From: Pomphorhynchus laevis
Taxonomy: Eukaryota > Acanthocephala > Palaeacanthocephala > Echinorhynchida > Pomphorhynchidae
DNA: 64,000 nt
Direction: 5' to 3'
NCBI GenBank assembly: GCA_012934845.2
Contig: WNNJ02001112.1
Location: 124,001-188,000, forward strand
The notes below the pieces were generated by a model. It searched no databases, was not told the origin of the DNA, and saw only the letters and a list, made by a program, of their open reading frames with translations. Shown one piece after another: positions 37,476 to 49,560 of this stretch. The stretch's first letter is position 1, and every line of letters starts with the position of its first letter. The position numbers and the translations under genes were made by a program.

Positions 37476-38800
37476 AAATAATTTTTAAAAAATTCAACTT
37501 TTAACGACAAGTTTCATATTATTTTATCGCTAATAAAAACAGCCAATAAAATCAGATGTTCAAAGAACATAACGATGACTAACGACGGCATTTAGTTCAA
37601 TAATTTAGTTTTGCTTTTTGTTAGTTAATGGACTCGTCGTACAGCTGGCACGCATTTGTCAAGTTAAATATATCAAAAAATAATCAAATTTCAAATAATA
37701 GCTAAACGATCAGAGTAAATAATAATTTCAAAAATAAAATGCAAACAAACCTGTCTCAATAAAACCTCAAAACGTGCTTAATAATGTGATTTTGAGATTG
37801 TTAACATATACAAGGAAAAAGTTCTTCTCATTTTTAGCTGTCTAAGAGAGATATGTGACTTATACCTTAAGGGCATTTGGACCATGGCAAATTGACAATG
37901 ACCTCTTTCTATTGTATTGGATAAAATAGTTTTAATTAAAAATAGAGAACAATTAAATCCATTTGGATAAGGAGCGAATTCACATAATCAATGACTTACC
38001 GCGATTCCCGAGGTTACCAGTATATAATTCACCACCCCGAACGTAATTGCACACAAACTTCTATTAAAGTTCAATCAAGTCATATTATTAAAAAATCGTT
38101 CATTGCTACATGCGTATATTTGCTACGTGTCGAGAATGTCAAGCAAAATGTTGCTAGTGTTGTATGGCCATATGATGTTGATCTTAATCAAAATGTTCTC
38201 AATTAACAGAAATCTGCATCGATTACAAACAAGATTGACGATTTAGTTTCTATATGTTAATTTCTATAACATGACAAGCATAGATCACTTAGTTGCACAC
38301 TTTATGTTAAAAAGAAGGAAATACGTAATAATCAATTAAAACTAATTCAAAATGAAACGTTTTTTAAATATATAAAGTGAGCTTAAACTGACTGTATGTT
38401 CGCTAAAATTACTAAATTTCATCTACGATTTTCTGTTCAAATTGACTTGTTTTGAACCGTACCACTCGACGCCCGCTGAGACACAATTCGGATGATCCCA
38501 CAAAGTCCGAGTAGACCGAATGGTCAGCAGTCCACGAAGCACTTGATTGCACGGATATCAGTGCATAAAGCACAGTGCAATTTTAATTAACAAAAAAAAT
38601 CTTGTGATAAACTCACAAGATTTAAAGTTCAAAATTAAACGAAAATGTTGAAAAATAACTTGCAATATTTTCCTCTATAATTTACATATTACAATTTTCT
38701 TCTATCCTTGAGTTGATTATAATTAATTCATTATCATAAAAATTATAAATATAATTATCCATCTACAAATTACACAGGTATTTAAGTTAATTTCAAAGTA
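37476..38800. other. intergenic, unassigned open pieces
   Basis: A 71-codon plus frame (37991-38206) has no recognisable domain. On the minus strand a 60-bp stretch ending at a perfect donor (GTAAGT, about 37994-38000) and a 55-codon open stretch near 38410-38580 (SWTADHSVYSDFVGSSELCL) are less AT-rich than their flanks and might be exons. No La motif was recognised in these pieces. Confidence 0.3.
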
Positions 38801-38809
38801 AATTTTTTC

Positions 38810-40665
38810 CGACATGCCTTAAGTTTAAAAAGAAAGGCACCTAACAATAAATTGATGACATAATAACATATGATGTTATTTGATTATCAACAATTTGATC
38901 TTCAACCAACGGCTCACGAGCCGCATGCGACTCTAACTCCTCTGCTGCAGCTCTTTCACAAATTGTTTAGTCAAGACAGATTAACTATCGTTTTGTAAGA
39001 GTTGAGTAAGAAATTCTGAAACGCAAGCCGTAAACGGATAACATGTATCGAAAAAACAAGCATGAATAAGATCAAGTGAGCTCACTTTAAGATCAAGTGA
39101 GCTTAAACTGACAGGATGTTTTATTCTTAAGTTGATTATAATTAATCCATTATCCATCTACAAATTTTATAGGAATTTAACTTAATTTTTATGTAAATTT
39201 TTTCCGACCTGCCTTAAGTTTAAAAAGAAAGGCACCTAACAATAAATCTAATTTAGAAAGACACTTTATTAAACGCGAATCATTTAGTATCAAATAAGAA
39301 GTCGTCGCTGCTTCTTCTATAAAGCACTTCAAGCGACTGTGCCTAGTGTGGATGGAGAATCAACACTCGAACTTCCAAGGATATATTGAATCCTGCTAGT
39401 TCAAATGATCTTGATGCGGACAATTTAATGAGTACCCTATATTAATTTGTAAACTTTATTTTTTTTGATCAGGCAAAACAGCTTATCAGCTAACGTCTTG
39501 TATGCAATAATAATAGAATACTAAAATATCTGGTTGATAATGAAAGGAAGAAATCAGTCGAATAACTTAAGGGACAATGAAGGTCAACTTTAGTTCTTAA
39601 TCACTGTGATAATCTTTTAACAATGTTAACATGTCAAGTTTTATAATTAATCAGAAGATTTCTCGGAGAGGAAAGCCATTTTATAGAGGCTATATCCAGA
39701 GAGAGTTGTTTTTAAATGCATTTAAAAAGATTTTTCGAGATTTTAAGAACAAATCAGGTATTTTAAAAATTAAAATAAGAATTTGTTTGTTTAAACAGTG
39801 AAAAATAGAGAAGTTAAAATTCTGCAAACATAACCAACTAACAAATTGAAGATCACAAATTGGCTTCTACCTTAACAAAGCAGCTGACGAGTCTTGTGGG
39901 ATAAGCAACACATAGCTCAAGTTTCTCTTTTTGTTGGATTTATCTCTACTATAGACCCTAAAGAGAAACTTTTGGGATTATTGCCCCCTTCAAATAACAA
40001 ATGTGTGTAGTTGATACAGCAAAATATGTGATTAAATGCTTCGAAAAGCATCACAATTAATTGGAAAATGTTGTCTCGATTTCAAAGATGGAGCGAATAG
40101 GATTAAAGGTGTAGGACATAGATTTGTCGCTATTTTTAAAGAAAATATTAATCATGAGATACTTACCATTTCATTATTAATCGAGAAGTATTATTACCCA
40201 GATATTTCTTAAAGAAATTTGTAAAGGAGATTGATAATTAAGATTGTTAACTCTATTGTAACTAAAGCTGTCTATTATCACAAATTTATAAAATTTTTTA
40301 ATCGAGGTAGCTTATGAGTATACAGATCTCCTGCTTCATAGCAAGGTTTGTTGTTATCGAGAGAGGAAACGTTTTGAAGCATTTCGCTTCATCGTTTGCT
40401 GAAACTAAACCATTTCTTCTCTGTTCACTATGCAAAAGTAATTAATGATCTATAGGTACCGAAATTCTATTTTATGGGGGTGTTAATTTAGGTGAGGAAA
40501 GCCATTTAATGGAGACTATATCCAGAGAGAGTTGTTTTTACATGCATCCAAAGAGATTTTTCGAGATTTTAAGAACAAACCAGGTATTTTAAAAATTAAA
40601 ATATGAATTTGTTTGTTTAAACAGTGAAAATAGAGAAGTTAAAATGTCTGCAAGCATAACAAACT
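38810..40665 (+). mobile_element. decayed hAT/ZBED-type DNA transposon remains
   Basis: Plus-strand frames at about 39840-40440 give broken transposase text: DESCGIS, then FISTIDPKEKLLG-like, NWKMLS, KDGAN-RIKGVG-RFVAIFKE, then LLLHSK-CCYREGN-LK-F. This order (TDES, P-EK, NW, DGA-M-G, LYH-EVRWLS-G) is that of ZBED5/SCAND3-like hAT transposases. It is heavily broken. Direct repeats of about 165 bp flank it (39671-39835 and 40497-40660), and a shorter direct repeat (ttaagtttaaaaagaaaggc) lies at 38819 and 39213. Confidence 0.6.
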
Positions 40666-41960
40666 AAAGAGATAAGTTCAAATGGATCCCATCGATTTAG
40701 GTTGCTTAAGTTTCGTTATCCTATCATTAACAGTTTACGTACAAAGAACTACCCAAATTGATGGGTAGTGTGATAAATCCAAGCAAAGAGGTATATAACT
40801 ACCCAGTATAATACGTTTACTACCAAAATAAGCTAATATACTTAACGTTACTCTTTAAATGAGTTGAATAATGAACTAGGATTACATACATACTGTTCTG
40901 AGTCAAAATACTAGAAAGACGCCAATTGAGTTGATGGCTAGCATGTTATTTCAATGGTTTATTTTCTATTTACAAATGTCATGTCTCAACATTTATTCGT
41001 TCATATAGAATAATCACGGATTAAATTAATCCGCAACGGTTCTCGTTTGTTCCTTGATAAATAAAAAATTAATAAAGTAATTTTAAATAATAAAATTTGT
41101 AAATTTTTCAATAACATCAGTTAATCGCATCCTTTATGGTGAAGTTGTATCTGAAATATCTAATAACTAAAATTTAAAAGTCGATGTCAAAAATGTTAAA
41201 ATTTAAAGACAAGGTATTTTATAAATTACAGATTTAAAAATTTGTGTATAAAATGAAGTGGATGTTGTTAGTCATGTCCAAACTTTAAAATGTTAAAGCA
41301 AAAGTATTTTTTCATAATTTTCGAATTACTGATTGCATAAGTCTCTAGGGTAAAAGCAAACATTGGCATTCTGATTAAAAATAATAAAACTTTTTGAATT
41401 TTTCGGATCCTATTTAAATCGATTTAATAATTTTACAGAATTTTAATATTAAGCGAGAAACACGGATTCGTACTGGCAATTGTTGCTGCATGTTAAGAGA
41501 TACTGTTTGTAATCGTTTAAAAGAATACAACGGACACAACCTTGCGAAATCAATTTCTTTAATAATCGAGTATTGAACACAATTATATCGAAATAAATTA
41601 TAGGTGGTCGGTGAAACTTGAAATAACGAGCAAAACGATAATAATCATGTCATTATCTTGCTAATAATAAAAAACGATGCAGAAGTTCCAGATTAATTTT
41701 AAGTAGCCACGAATATTAATAGAATGCATATTGAACGTTAATGGAAAATGCAATTGATTAAACTCTTGTACGATTAGTATTGCGGACAATTGTGATTAAA
41801 CTCGTAAGCTGTCATTTCGTGCAGCTAACGAGTATTGTTAGCTGCTTACTTATATTGCTTTAAGCAATATAAGTAATAAAATGTTATTACTTAATTTTAT
41901 TAAGCAATAAAATTATTAATGACAGACAATGTATTTGGCCGTAGCGATCAAATGATTGAT
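40666..41960. other. AT-rich intergenic, nothing recognised
   Basis: No open frame or repeat with a match elsewhere in the window was found, apart from short AT tracts near 41860-41920. Confidence 0.5.
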
Positions 41961-41974
41961 CGGTACGACCAATG

Positions 41975-42610
41975 TCAATCCGGAGTGGAGAAAATGTTCT
42001 TCCTGATGTAAAGGATTTCAAGTATCTTGTGGTATTGTTCTCGATGGAAGGCAGGAACATCAAGGAGATTGAGAAGCAGATTTGTGAAGATAACGCAGCA
42101 ATGCGTTCTTTGTACAGGTATGTCGTGGTGAAGCGGGAGTTGAGTCTTTAGCCGAAGCTTTCGGTGTACCACGCAATCTTCGTTCCTATCTTAACCTATA
42201 GTCATGAACTTTAGGTTATAACCGAAATGATAATATATCGGATACAGGAGTACGAAATGAGGTTTTTTCGTGGTGTGACCGGTCTCCGTCTTAGAGATAA
42301 GGTTAGATATTCGGTCATCCGGAATGGACTCGGAGTAAAGTCGCTGCTTTTTCACATCGAATAAAGTCAGCTGAGGTGGCTAGGGCACGTTATGGGGATA
42401 TCTAGGGATCGCCTTTCTCGGAGGGTTTTCCAGTCGGACTCTCTAGAAAGAGACCTCGAGGTAGACCTCGATACAGGTGGAGATATCAAATCTCGAAACT
42501 GGCCGAAGACCGCCTTGGGATATTTGAAAGAGAACTCTTGTCTGTCGCCCAAGATCGCGATGCCTATAGTAGTTTGATTTGTGCACTGCCTCCACGACCC
42601 GACACCCGGA
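41975..42610 (+). mobile_element. LINE C-terminal fragment (clade unassigned), broken
   Basis: Plus-strand frames read VKDFKYLVVLFSMEGRNIKE, then LYRYVVVKRELSL, HAIFVPILTYSHEL, RIQEYEMRFFRGVTGLRLRD, RNGLGVKSLLFHIE-SQLRWL, GHVMGISRDRLSRRVFQ, RPRGRPRYRWR and LPPRPDTRTSG. This order (EDGR..EI..RI, RRELS, YG-ELW, R-R-AEM-FLR-V-G, LRW-GH, RPRGRPR-RWRD) is the C-terminal domain of a LINE reverse transcriptase seen widely in animals. There are a few stops and frameshifts. It differs from LINE-A and LINE-B. Confidence 0.8.
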
Positions 42611-42744
42611 CCAGTGGTTGACAGGAAAAATATTGTATATTGTCTGTTTTTTCTTGTCAAGAAATTGTTGTTGTTGACTTGGCATAGTAAAAAATGTTCA
42701 AAGGAAAAAAGTTTGCCCAAAATATGAATATAATTAAGAGATTT

Positions 42745-42940
42745 TAAAGATAGTTGATAATGATCCATTATTTATAAAGAATTATTGAAGCTGGATCAAA
42801 GAAAAGAGGAAGTTTTTTGATATTTCGCTTACCTCTGTTAGCATCTTCAGAAAATTGCTAGTTTCTGAAGATGCTAACAGAAGTAAGCGAAATATCAAAA
42901 AATCCTCTTTTCTTTGTTGATTCAGCTCCAATAATTCAGA
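42745..42940. repeat. long hairpin made of two inverted copies of a dispersed repeat
   Basis: Arms 42779-42854 and 42862-42937 (about 76 bp) are inverted copies with a 7-nt loop and few mismatches. Each arm, read one way, contains ctgaagatgctaacag and gcgaaatatc. The left flank also matches 8925-9010 (gttgataatg, aagaattattg). Confidence 0.9.
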
Positions 42941-43227
42941 ATTAAGAAAATTAATTCTCTGTGGGAAGATTTTAGCTGAGAATGAGGTACAGACGCTTGT
43001 ATGATGAGTAGGAAGTAGAAGTACACATGTGGGCAGGAAATGAGTTTTGTAGTAATTGAATAAGCTCAATCTGAAAACGTATAGTGTGTCCTTGCAGAGA
43101 ATACGAAGAATCAAATAGCACACCAATGTTATGGTCTCGTCGTATTCAGGGACGTTATTATAATACAAATTTATTTAACGTGGCAAATGCGTACATTAAA
43201 AAATTTTGGTTTCAAATGAACATACAA

Positions 43228-43436
43228 TTATTCCTGTCAGTTCCAGATTATTCATGTCAGTTCCAGATTATTCCTGTCAGTTCCAGATTATTCATGTCAG
43301 TTCCAGATTATTCCTGTCAGTTCCAGATTATTCCTGTCAGTTCCAGATTATTCCTGTCAGTTCCAGATTATTCCTGTCAGTTCCAGATTATTCCTGTCAG
43401 TTCCAGATTATTCCTGTCAGTTCCAGCTATTCCTGT
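43228..43436 (+). repeat. 20-bp tandem repeat upstream of LINE-B
   Basis: About ten head-to-tail copies of ttcctgtcagttccagatta (two read ttcatg). Because 20 is not a multiple of three, all plus frames stay open, which yields false repeat proteins. The array ends about 50 bp before LINE-B ORF1 and may be its 5' end. Confidence 0.95.
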
Positions 43437-43488
43437 CAGTTCCGCTCGCTACGCTCGCGGATTGAGCTCAATCTATCGATAAAAGGTC

Positions 43489-44812
43489 ATGCCTAAAAAA
43501 GCGCGATCTCAGATCCCTGTTCCTGATCAAGAATCTTCCACATCGAAATGCAATGATGGTTATACCAGCTTCGAAGTTGGATGTGATTCTAAAGATTGGG
43601 ATGTATGGACACTTGTTCGTGTTAAAATATCCGAACACTCGGTGTATAAGCGTAAACAGTTCACATACGGTTTTTGTACATCAGTACGACTACTACAGTT
43701 ATCCTGCTCAACTACTCCTGTATCACACACGACCACTCAGACCAATGCTGTTTTAGATGTTTCCCTCGCATCAACACCTGACTTCGCATCATATAATCCC
43801 ATTATTGAACCTACTCTCTCACACACTCCTCGTTCAACTACGTACCAAACTTCCATTAATCTTTCTCATTCTAACAATGCTAAAGGTAAAGCTTTTCATA
43901 TCGTACCTCATCTTTCCTATTCCTCCCCAATCTAAATAAATCTCAAACTTCTTTATTCTCCTCACGTACTCCTTACTCGACCTCCCCATCACCTCTCAAT
44001 AATTTACATCCTTCCATCAAAATCATTTCCAGCAACATTTCCGATCAACTGATTCAACACTCCATTCCTGCCACTCATGCCCCAACCTATCTTAATTCTC
44101 CTTACTCTACCTCCCACGTAACACTTCCAAATAATTTACATCCTTCATTTAAAATCATATCCAGTCACATCTCTGATCAACCGATTCAACACCCCGCTCA
44201 TGTCACACTTGCTCCAACCAATATTAATTCTTTATCAAGCACCCCTGTCATTTCCACTTCTATCTGCTCATCTGCCTCGACCCCTACCAGCTTTGTTTGT
44301 TCACCACTTCCACGAAATCGTTTTCCTTCGCGCGATCGATGTATAATCATATCAAACTTAAAGCTTTCTGAATCTGCTTCTCCACAATCTCGCCTCGATG
44401 ATGATGTATCCGCTTTCAGGTCTATACTAGCAACCATTCTTCCTGATGATAACCCATCCCTCTTCAATAATATCGATCCTGTATACTTTATTCGTTTAAA
44501 CAAATCCACTAAATCCAATCATCTCAGTCCTCCACTCTTAAAAATCGTTTTCCGACATAGTTCACATGCCTCTTCGGTACTCTCTCAACGTTTTAAACTT
44601 CCTACCACTTCATCTACTTGCCGTATCTTTCCTGACCGCTCCCCTTCTGATATTGCCCAGCTCAATTTAGCTCGCATTGAGAAACATCGACGTGAAACAA
44701 ACAGCGAGTCATCCTTATCTATACGTAAAATCAACGGAAATTTTCACGTTCTTCACACAAAACCAAAAATTCGATGGCGTCCCATCACTCTCCCTTGTCT
44801 TCTTCGCTAGTC
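43489..44812 (+). pseudogene. LINE-B ORF1, broken
   Basis: The first 148 codons are open (MPKKARSQIPVPDQ...), with a Ser/Thr/Pro-rich middle. After a frame change the C-terminal part (about 44330-44812) reads DDDVSAFRSILATILPDDNP, FIRLNKS, PLLKIVFRHSSHASSVL and ARIEKHRRE, which resembles the RRM-like/CTD region of CR1/L2 ORF1 RNA-binding proteins. It lies directly before ORF2. Confidence 0.6.
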
Positions 44813-47368
44813 GATCTCGCTCCTAAGCATTCTTTTCGTCTTAGTCTATTCAATACCCGCTCTATTCTTCATAAAGCTGATATGCTTCTCGATATCTTCG
44901 ATCAATTATCTATCGATATTCTCTGCATTACCGAATCCTGGCACTCTGACTCCGACGATCTTGCTATTCGTCGTCTATGTCGCTCTAGTTGTTCTCTCGT
45001 TGAATCAGCTCGTCAAATTGCATCTCATACATCTACTGATTCTAACCATGGCGGTATTGTTGCCATTGCTCGTCACCCAATGTATTTACGTAAAATCAAC
45101 GTTAACATCCGTTACACTTCGTTCGAATTACTCATATGCAGATTATCAACGCCTTCCCTCTGGAACTTGTGATTGTATACCGTCCAGGTTCAGTTGCCCC
45201 ATCACGTATCTTCTTTAACGACCTTGCAGATCTAATGTCTCACTGTTCATTGTCTTATACTCCTTCTTTTGTTCTCGGTGACTTTAACATTTGTCTTGAT
45301 CGCCCGTCTGACTCTGACTCCATCACTTTAACTAATCTTTTTTCTGATTTAAACTATAAATTACTTTCAACAAGCCCAACTCATATTCTCGGCGGTGCTC
45401 TCGACATCATTGCTGTTCCTAACTGCCTTAATGACTATACCTCCTTAACAATTACTGATCCTGGTTTGTCTGATCATTTCCTTGTCACTTTTACTCTTAC
45501 TCGTCCCCAGCGCTTGCGCCATGCTCCCTGGTTCGATTCTGACTGTAGTCTTTCTAGGCGTCGACTCCGTCACTCTTTTCGTATGTATAAACGCTTTCTT
45601 AAACGTTCACCCAACTCACTCCCTCAAAATCTTCGTGATTCCTACTTTACTCAACGCCGTTCAAATCTCATTTTTATACGTACAAAACGTACTATCTTTT
45701 GGCGAAATCAACTCGAGTCATCTTCCAACTCTAAATCTCATTGGAAAATCTTAAACTCAATTCTTTCACGATCATCTACCCCTTGTAATATAAATCCTGA
45801 TGAATTTTCTTCTTATCTACAAACTAAGCTATCTAATTTACTTTCCCTACTACCCATAGCCCCCTTGTACCCACTCTTATCTTTAAATACTTCCCTCCCA
45901 GAACTATTCCACCTTCTTCCCGTTTCGTCTGATGAAGTTTCTTCGGTTCTGCTGTCATTACCTAATAAAACCTCTCCTTCTGACCCAATTCCCACTCACT
46001 TGCTTAAAAATATCTGCTCCTCGATCTCACCCTTCCTAACCACATTGTTCAACTCGTCAATCCGTAGCGGTACATTTCCTTCCATCTGGAAATGCGCCAC
46101 TGTTCGTTTTCTCATCAAAAAGCAATCTCTCGACTCCTCACTACCATCTTCGTACCGTCCTATTTCACTTCTCCCAACCCTCTCTAAACTCCGTGAGCGT
46201 CTCGTTCTCAAGCAAGTTAATACATATCTCTATTCCTCTAACTTATTTCCTCCCTTCCAAGCCGATTTTCGCTCTAATTACTCTACCGAAATTGCATGTC
46301 TTAAAGTTTATAACGACTTACTCATATCGCGCGATCATAAATTATGATTATGGCTTCTCTATACCCACTGTATCATGGTTTTCTTCATATCTATCAAACC
46401 GTACATTTCGCGTATATTCTAACTCTTCTCTCTCCCATCCTTCGTCCATTCCGTCCGGTGTTCCACAAGGCTCCGTATTAGGCCCTATACTTTTCTCTCT
46501 TCTTCTTGGTGATTTGTCTTCGATTTCTCATAAATTTAACTTCCATGTTATGCAATATGCTGATGACATTCTCATCTATGCTCATGCACCTGTTTATCGT
46601 ATTCACGATCTTAGTGTTTCCGCTTCGGACTGTCTTGTCTCAATTTCCAATCATCTTTCTTCCCTTCGCCTTTCTCTGAATCCTGATAAATCCAAAATTA
46701 TGTGGATCCTACCTCGACGCCTCGGCTTCGAACCTCCCTCCGTATCATTAAATTCTACAATTCTTCCTATCGTTGATAATCTCGTTTTCCTAGGCTTCCA
46801 TTTTGACAACCGACTTTCACTTAAACCTTTCGTTAGAGATAAAGTACGATCATCTACCTTGATACTCCGCAACCTCCGTCAAGTTCGTAGATTGATTGAT
46901 TTATCTTCTTGTATTACTCTCATACCTTCTCTCCTTCTTTCTAGACTCGATTATTGTCTTAGTCTATTTTCCAACTCACCTAAATCCACTCTTCTTTCCC
47001 TACAACGCATCGTCAACGCAGCTGTCCGAATTATCCTCCGTCTTCGTCGTTTTGATCATACATCCTACCATCTTGCTTCTCTCGCTTTGCCTACAATTTA
47101 TTGTCGTGTTCAAATTCGTCTTGTTTTCGTTGCTTTCCGCCTCGTAACTTTTCATACCCCTTCATTTCTCAACCTTCCTTTTCTTGATAATTCTCGTCCT
47201 GTTTACTGTTCCTTGCGTTCCTGTAATTCCCTTCTTTTACATGTCCCAAATTACTCTACCTCCTTTGGACTCCGTTCCTTCCTGGTGGCTGCTCCTCTAT
47301 TGTGGAACAATCTGCCCATCCATATACCCCAATCAACTTCCCTGCAGTGCTTCAAACGACAAATCTGA
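44774..47368 (+). pseudogene. LINE-B ORF2 (APE endonuclease plus RT) with one frameshift and one deletion
   Basis: Endonuclease: SLFNTRSILHKADMLLDIF, ILCITESW, then in the next frame LELVIVYRPGS, FVLGDFNICLDRP and LSDHFLVTF. RT: LPNKTSPSDPIPTHLLKN, VRFLIKKQS, SSYRPISLLPTLSK, then after a gap SGVPQGSVLGPILFSLLLGD, MQYADDILIYAHA, SLNPDKSKIMWI and NLVFLGFHFD. The frame changes near 45136. About 80 nt are missing at about 46345, so the palm motif A (expected LDLSKAFDTVDH) is gone; this copy cannot encode an active RT. Confidence 0.85.
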
Positions 47369-48439
47369 TCCCATTTAAACAATTTATCTGCTTGACTTTT
47401 TCATTTTTGTTTGTGAACTTGTAAGCGTACAGCTTGTACGCATTTGCCACATTAAATAAATTTGTATTATTATTATTAATTTAAAAAGGATGAATTTGGT
47501 AATGATGTTTTGATAAATACAAGCTTTCATTTGGGGTTAATACATCTAAAAACATAACTAATTCATAGTTAAGATGAAGTTAAAACAGTGCGTGCTGAAT
47601 TTGGCCATTTTGTAATGCTGAATTATGATAAGGTAAGAACCGATCGAAAAGTTTTTAAAAACGTCAGTATTCTGAATTGGGATTCATAAAAGAGATTCGC
47701 ATAAAAAATCAAACGCTTTACTCATTTATTTGATTGCCATGATTGACTTGTGAGCGCTTTCTTTCATACACTACTGTCAATTTCTTTAATCTATTTAAAT
47801 ATTCGATCTTTAAATACTCAAATCTAGAAATTAAAATTTATCTATCCCCGATTATAAATATCGTGTACTTTTGATTACGGTTGCACATGTCCGTATAAAG
47901 GATATATATCACCTCATAAAGAGGGGATACTCTTTATATAATCGCTGTTCCTTATCACAATGACACGTTCACTCATGTTCAATCTACAATACAAAATCTA
48001 AACTACATTGTTTTTTAAATCACTTTCATTAAAAGCCTCCACAAAGCTCCACAATGTTCGAAGGTAAATATCGAAAACGCAAACTTCACTAATTTTGTGT
48101 TTACCTCAGATATTAAAACATCGACCATGTTTCAATTCAAAAAGTCCACACGATCGTCATATTGGTATTAAACTTACTACTCAGTAAAAAAAGTAACTTT
48201 CATGAAAAAAATTGCAACTTAGACAAACTCAAAGACTAACTAGAAATTTTTTCTATCTCCACTTAGTAGTTTTAGCCTAAATGTATTTTTCATATGTTAA
48301 ATGACCACTTACTTTCATATATTTCGTCCACTCGAGAGCACTCAATTTTATATTTCATCGATTTCACTTCCTGAACTTTTCTATATTCTCTAAGTATTTG
48401 AAGCTAAAGCTTCATTGACTAATCAGTCGCTACATTACT

Positions 48440-49240
48440 CTACATGAATTACTCTACATAAATCCCCTGCCAACTCAGATCCTTCAACTCCTCATTCCAG
48501 CCATGTCCTCTTCCTAACAATTGCTTTTAATTCTTCAATTCAAAATATTGGTTTATTAACTCAATAGAAACCTGCCATTATTCGACCTCTCCTAAAAAAT
48601 CGTATTTAGTATACCTCACTCAATGTATAATAGCGACCTATTTGTAATCCCCTATCAATTTCCAAACTTCTTAAACGACTTGATATAAACCAAGTCACTT
48701 ATTATCTTATTTATACCCTCATTTTCAGTCTACTTTACGTTTTCATTTTACCGAATTGTTCAGTCAAAAGACTTTTAATGATCCCTTCCTGTCCCGTTAC
48801 AAACAGCTTTAAAGTTTTTATTTCTCTCGACGTTTCTTCAGCCTTTAACATTGTAGACCACTTCATCATATTCAAACACCTTCAACATGATTTCAGTTTA
48901 ACCCCTATGATAGTTGAGTAGCTTTCATAATATCTATCAGACCGTATATTTTGGGTATTTCGGTATTCCCAAACTTTTCTACTCATATATATCTTCACCG
49001 ATACATAAAATTTCTTAAGAATACATAATTGGTCCACTTATTTTTATTCTTCTCCGAGGTGATTTATCCTACCTCACTACTTCCCACAATTTTCACAAAA
49101 TTTAATATGCTGACAATATCCCTTTTAAGAACATGCGAACGTTGACCGCATCACTGACCTATATCTTGCCTAAAATACAACTAACTGTCTAAATAAAACA
49201 AATACAACGAATTGTCTTTGGTGTATTTCACAGTATCTTC
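48440..49240 (+). mobile_element. LINE-B fragment, strongly decayed
   Basis: Plus-strand frames give broken RT text: LPISKLLKRLDI-like, then DVSSAFNIVDHFIIFKHL (motif A present), LSDRIF, IGPLIFILLRGDLS and YADNI. Many stops. A related 3' UTR piece lies at about 49735-49800 (gtacgagcttcacgctctttt). Confidence 0.65.
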
Positions 49241-49389
49241 CCTTCATTCATATCTTTCTAAATTCTGAAAAGTTCAAAGCTCTTTGCATTGCACCTTCAC
49301 AAATCAACCCAAATAAATTCCTCGCTTTCCGAAATTTGAAACCGTTTCTTGTAGTTGATCATCTGAACTTTATTGGTTTTCATTTTCAG

Positions 49390-49560
49390 GATATCTTATC
49401 AGAGGAAATACATCGTTTGCGTGTATTTGACCACGCTACTATGTTAAATCGAGCAATATGGGCAGAAACCTGATAACATTGTTGTTCCTCATGATGAGCC
49501 ATAATCTCAATCTGATACATGTTGTATACTATTAATATGTTAAAACATGTTATGAATTGA
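49390..49560 (+). repeat. family C repeat copy, 5' part
   Basis: It reads cagaggaaatacatc, gtgtatttgacc, gctactatgtt, gcagaaacctgataacat, ttcctcatgatgagcc and tctgatacatgttgt. The same order occurs at 55005-55110. Confidence 0.65.

Larger units (their letters stand above)
43437..47480 (+). mobile_element. LINE-B, CR1/L2-like non-LTR retrotransposon, nearly whole
   Basis: Layout: 20-bp monomers just upstream, ORF1 (43489-44760, broken), ORF2 (44774-47368), a 3' UTR of about 100 bp, and a tail of (att)n near 47460. The codon composition (C-rich in the sense strand, few G) differs strongly from host genes. The C-terminal signature FLVAAPLLWNNLPIHIPQST is typical of CR1/L2/Jockey-group elements. 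Decayed relatives lie at 48440-49800 and 63426-64000. Confidence 0.85.

Noticed and set aside
37991-38206. 71-codon plus-strand gene
   Set aside because: No recognisable domain, promoter or homologous text. The minus strand of the same stretch has a better splice-donor signal, but that too is weak.
39671-40660. Direct repeats as LTRs of a retrovirus-like element
   Set aside because: The interior matches a hAT-type transposase, the repeats are only about 165 bp, and no gag, protease or primer-binding features are seen.
42367-42768. 133-codon minus-strand ORF and overlapping shadows
   Set aside because: They are antisense to the LINE C-terminal fragment that reads clearly on the plus strand.
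36134-43000. A La-motif exon for the LARP4-like gene
   Set aside because: I looked on the minus strand for YFS-x-NL and VP-like La text and saw none; diverged or distant exons cannot be excluded by eye.
43228-43436. CRISPR-like array
   Set aside because: Direct tandem copies without spacers, in a eukaryotic genome.
43084-43496. Two overlapping repeat proteins (SVPDYSCQFQI-type)
   Set aside because: They are translations of the 20-bp tandem repeat, which is open in every plus frame.
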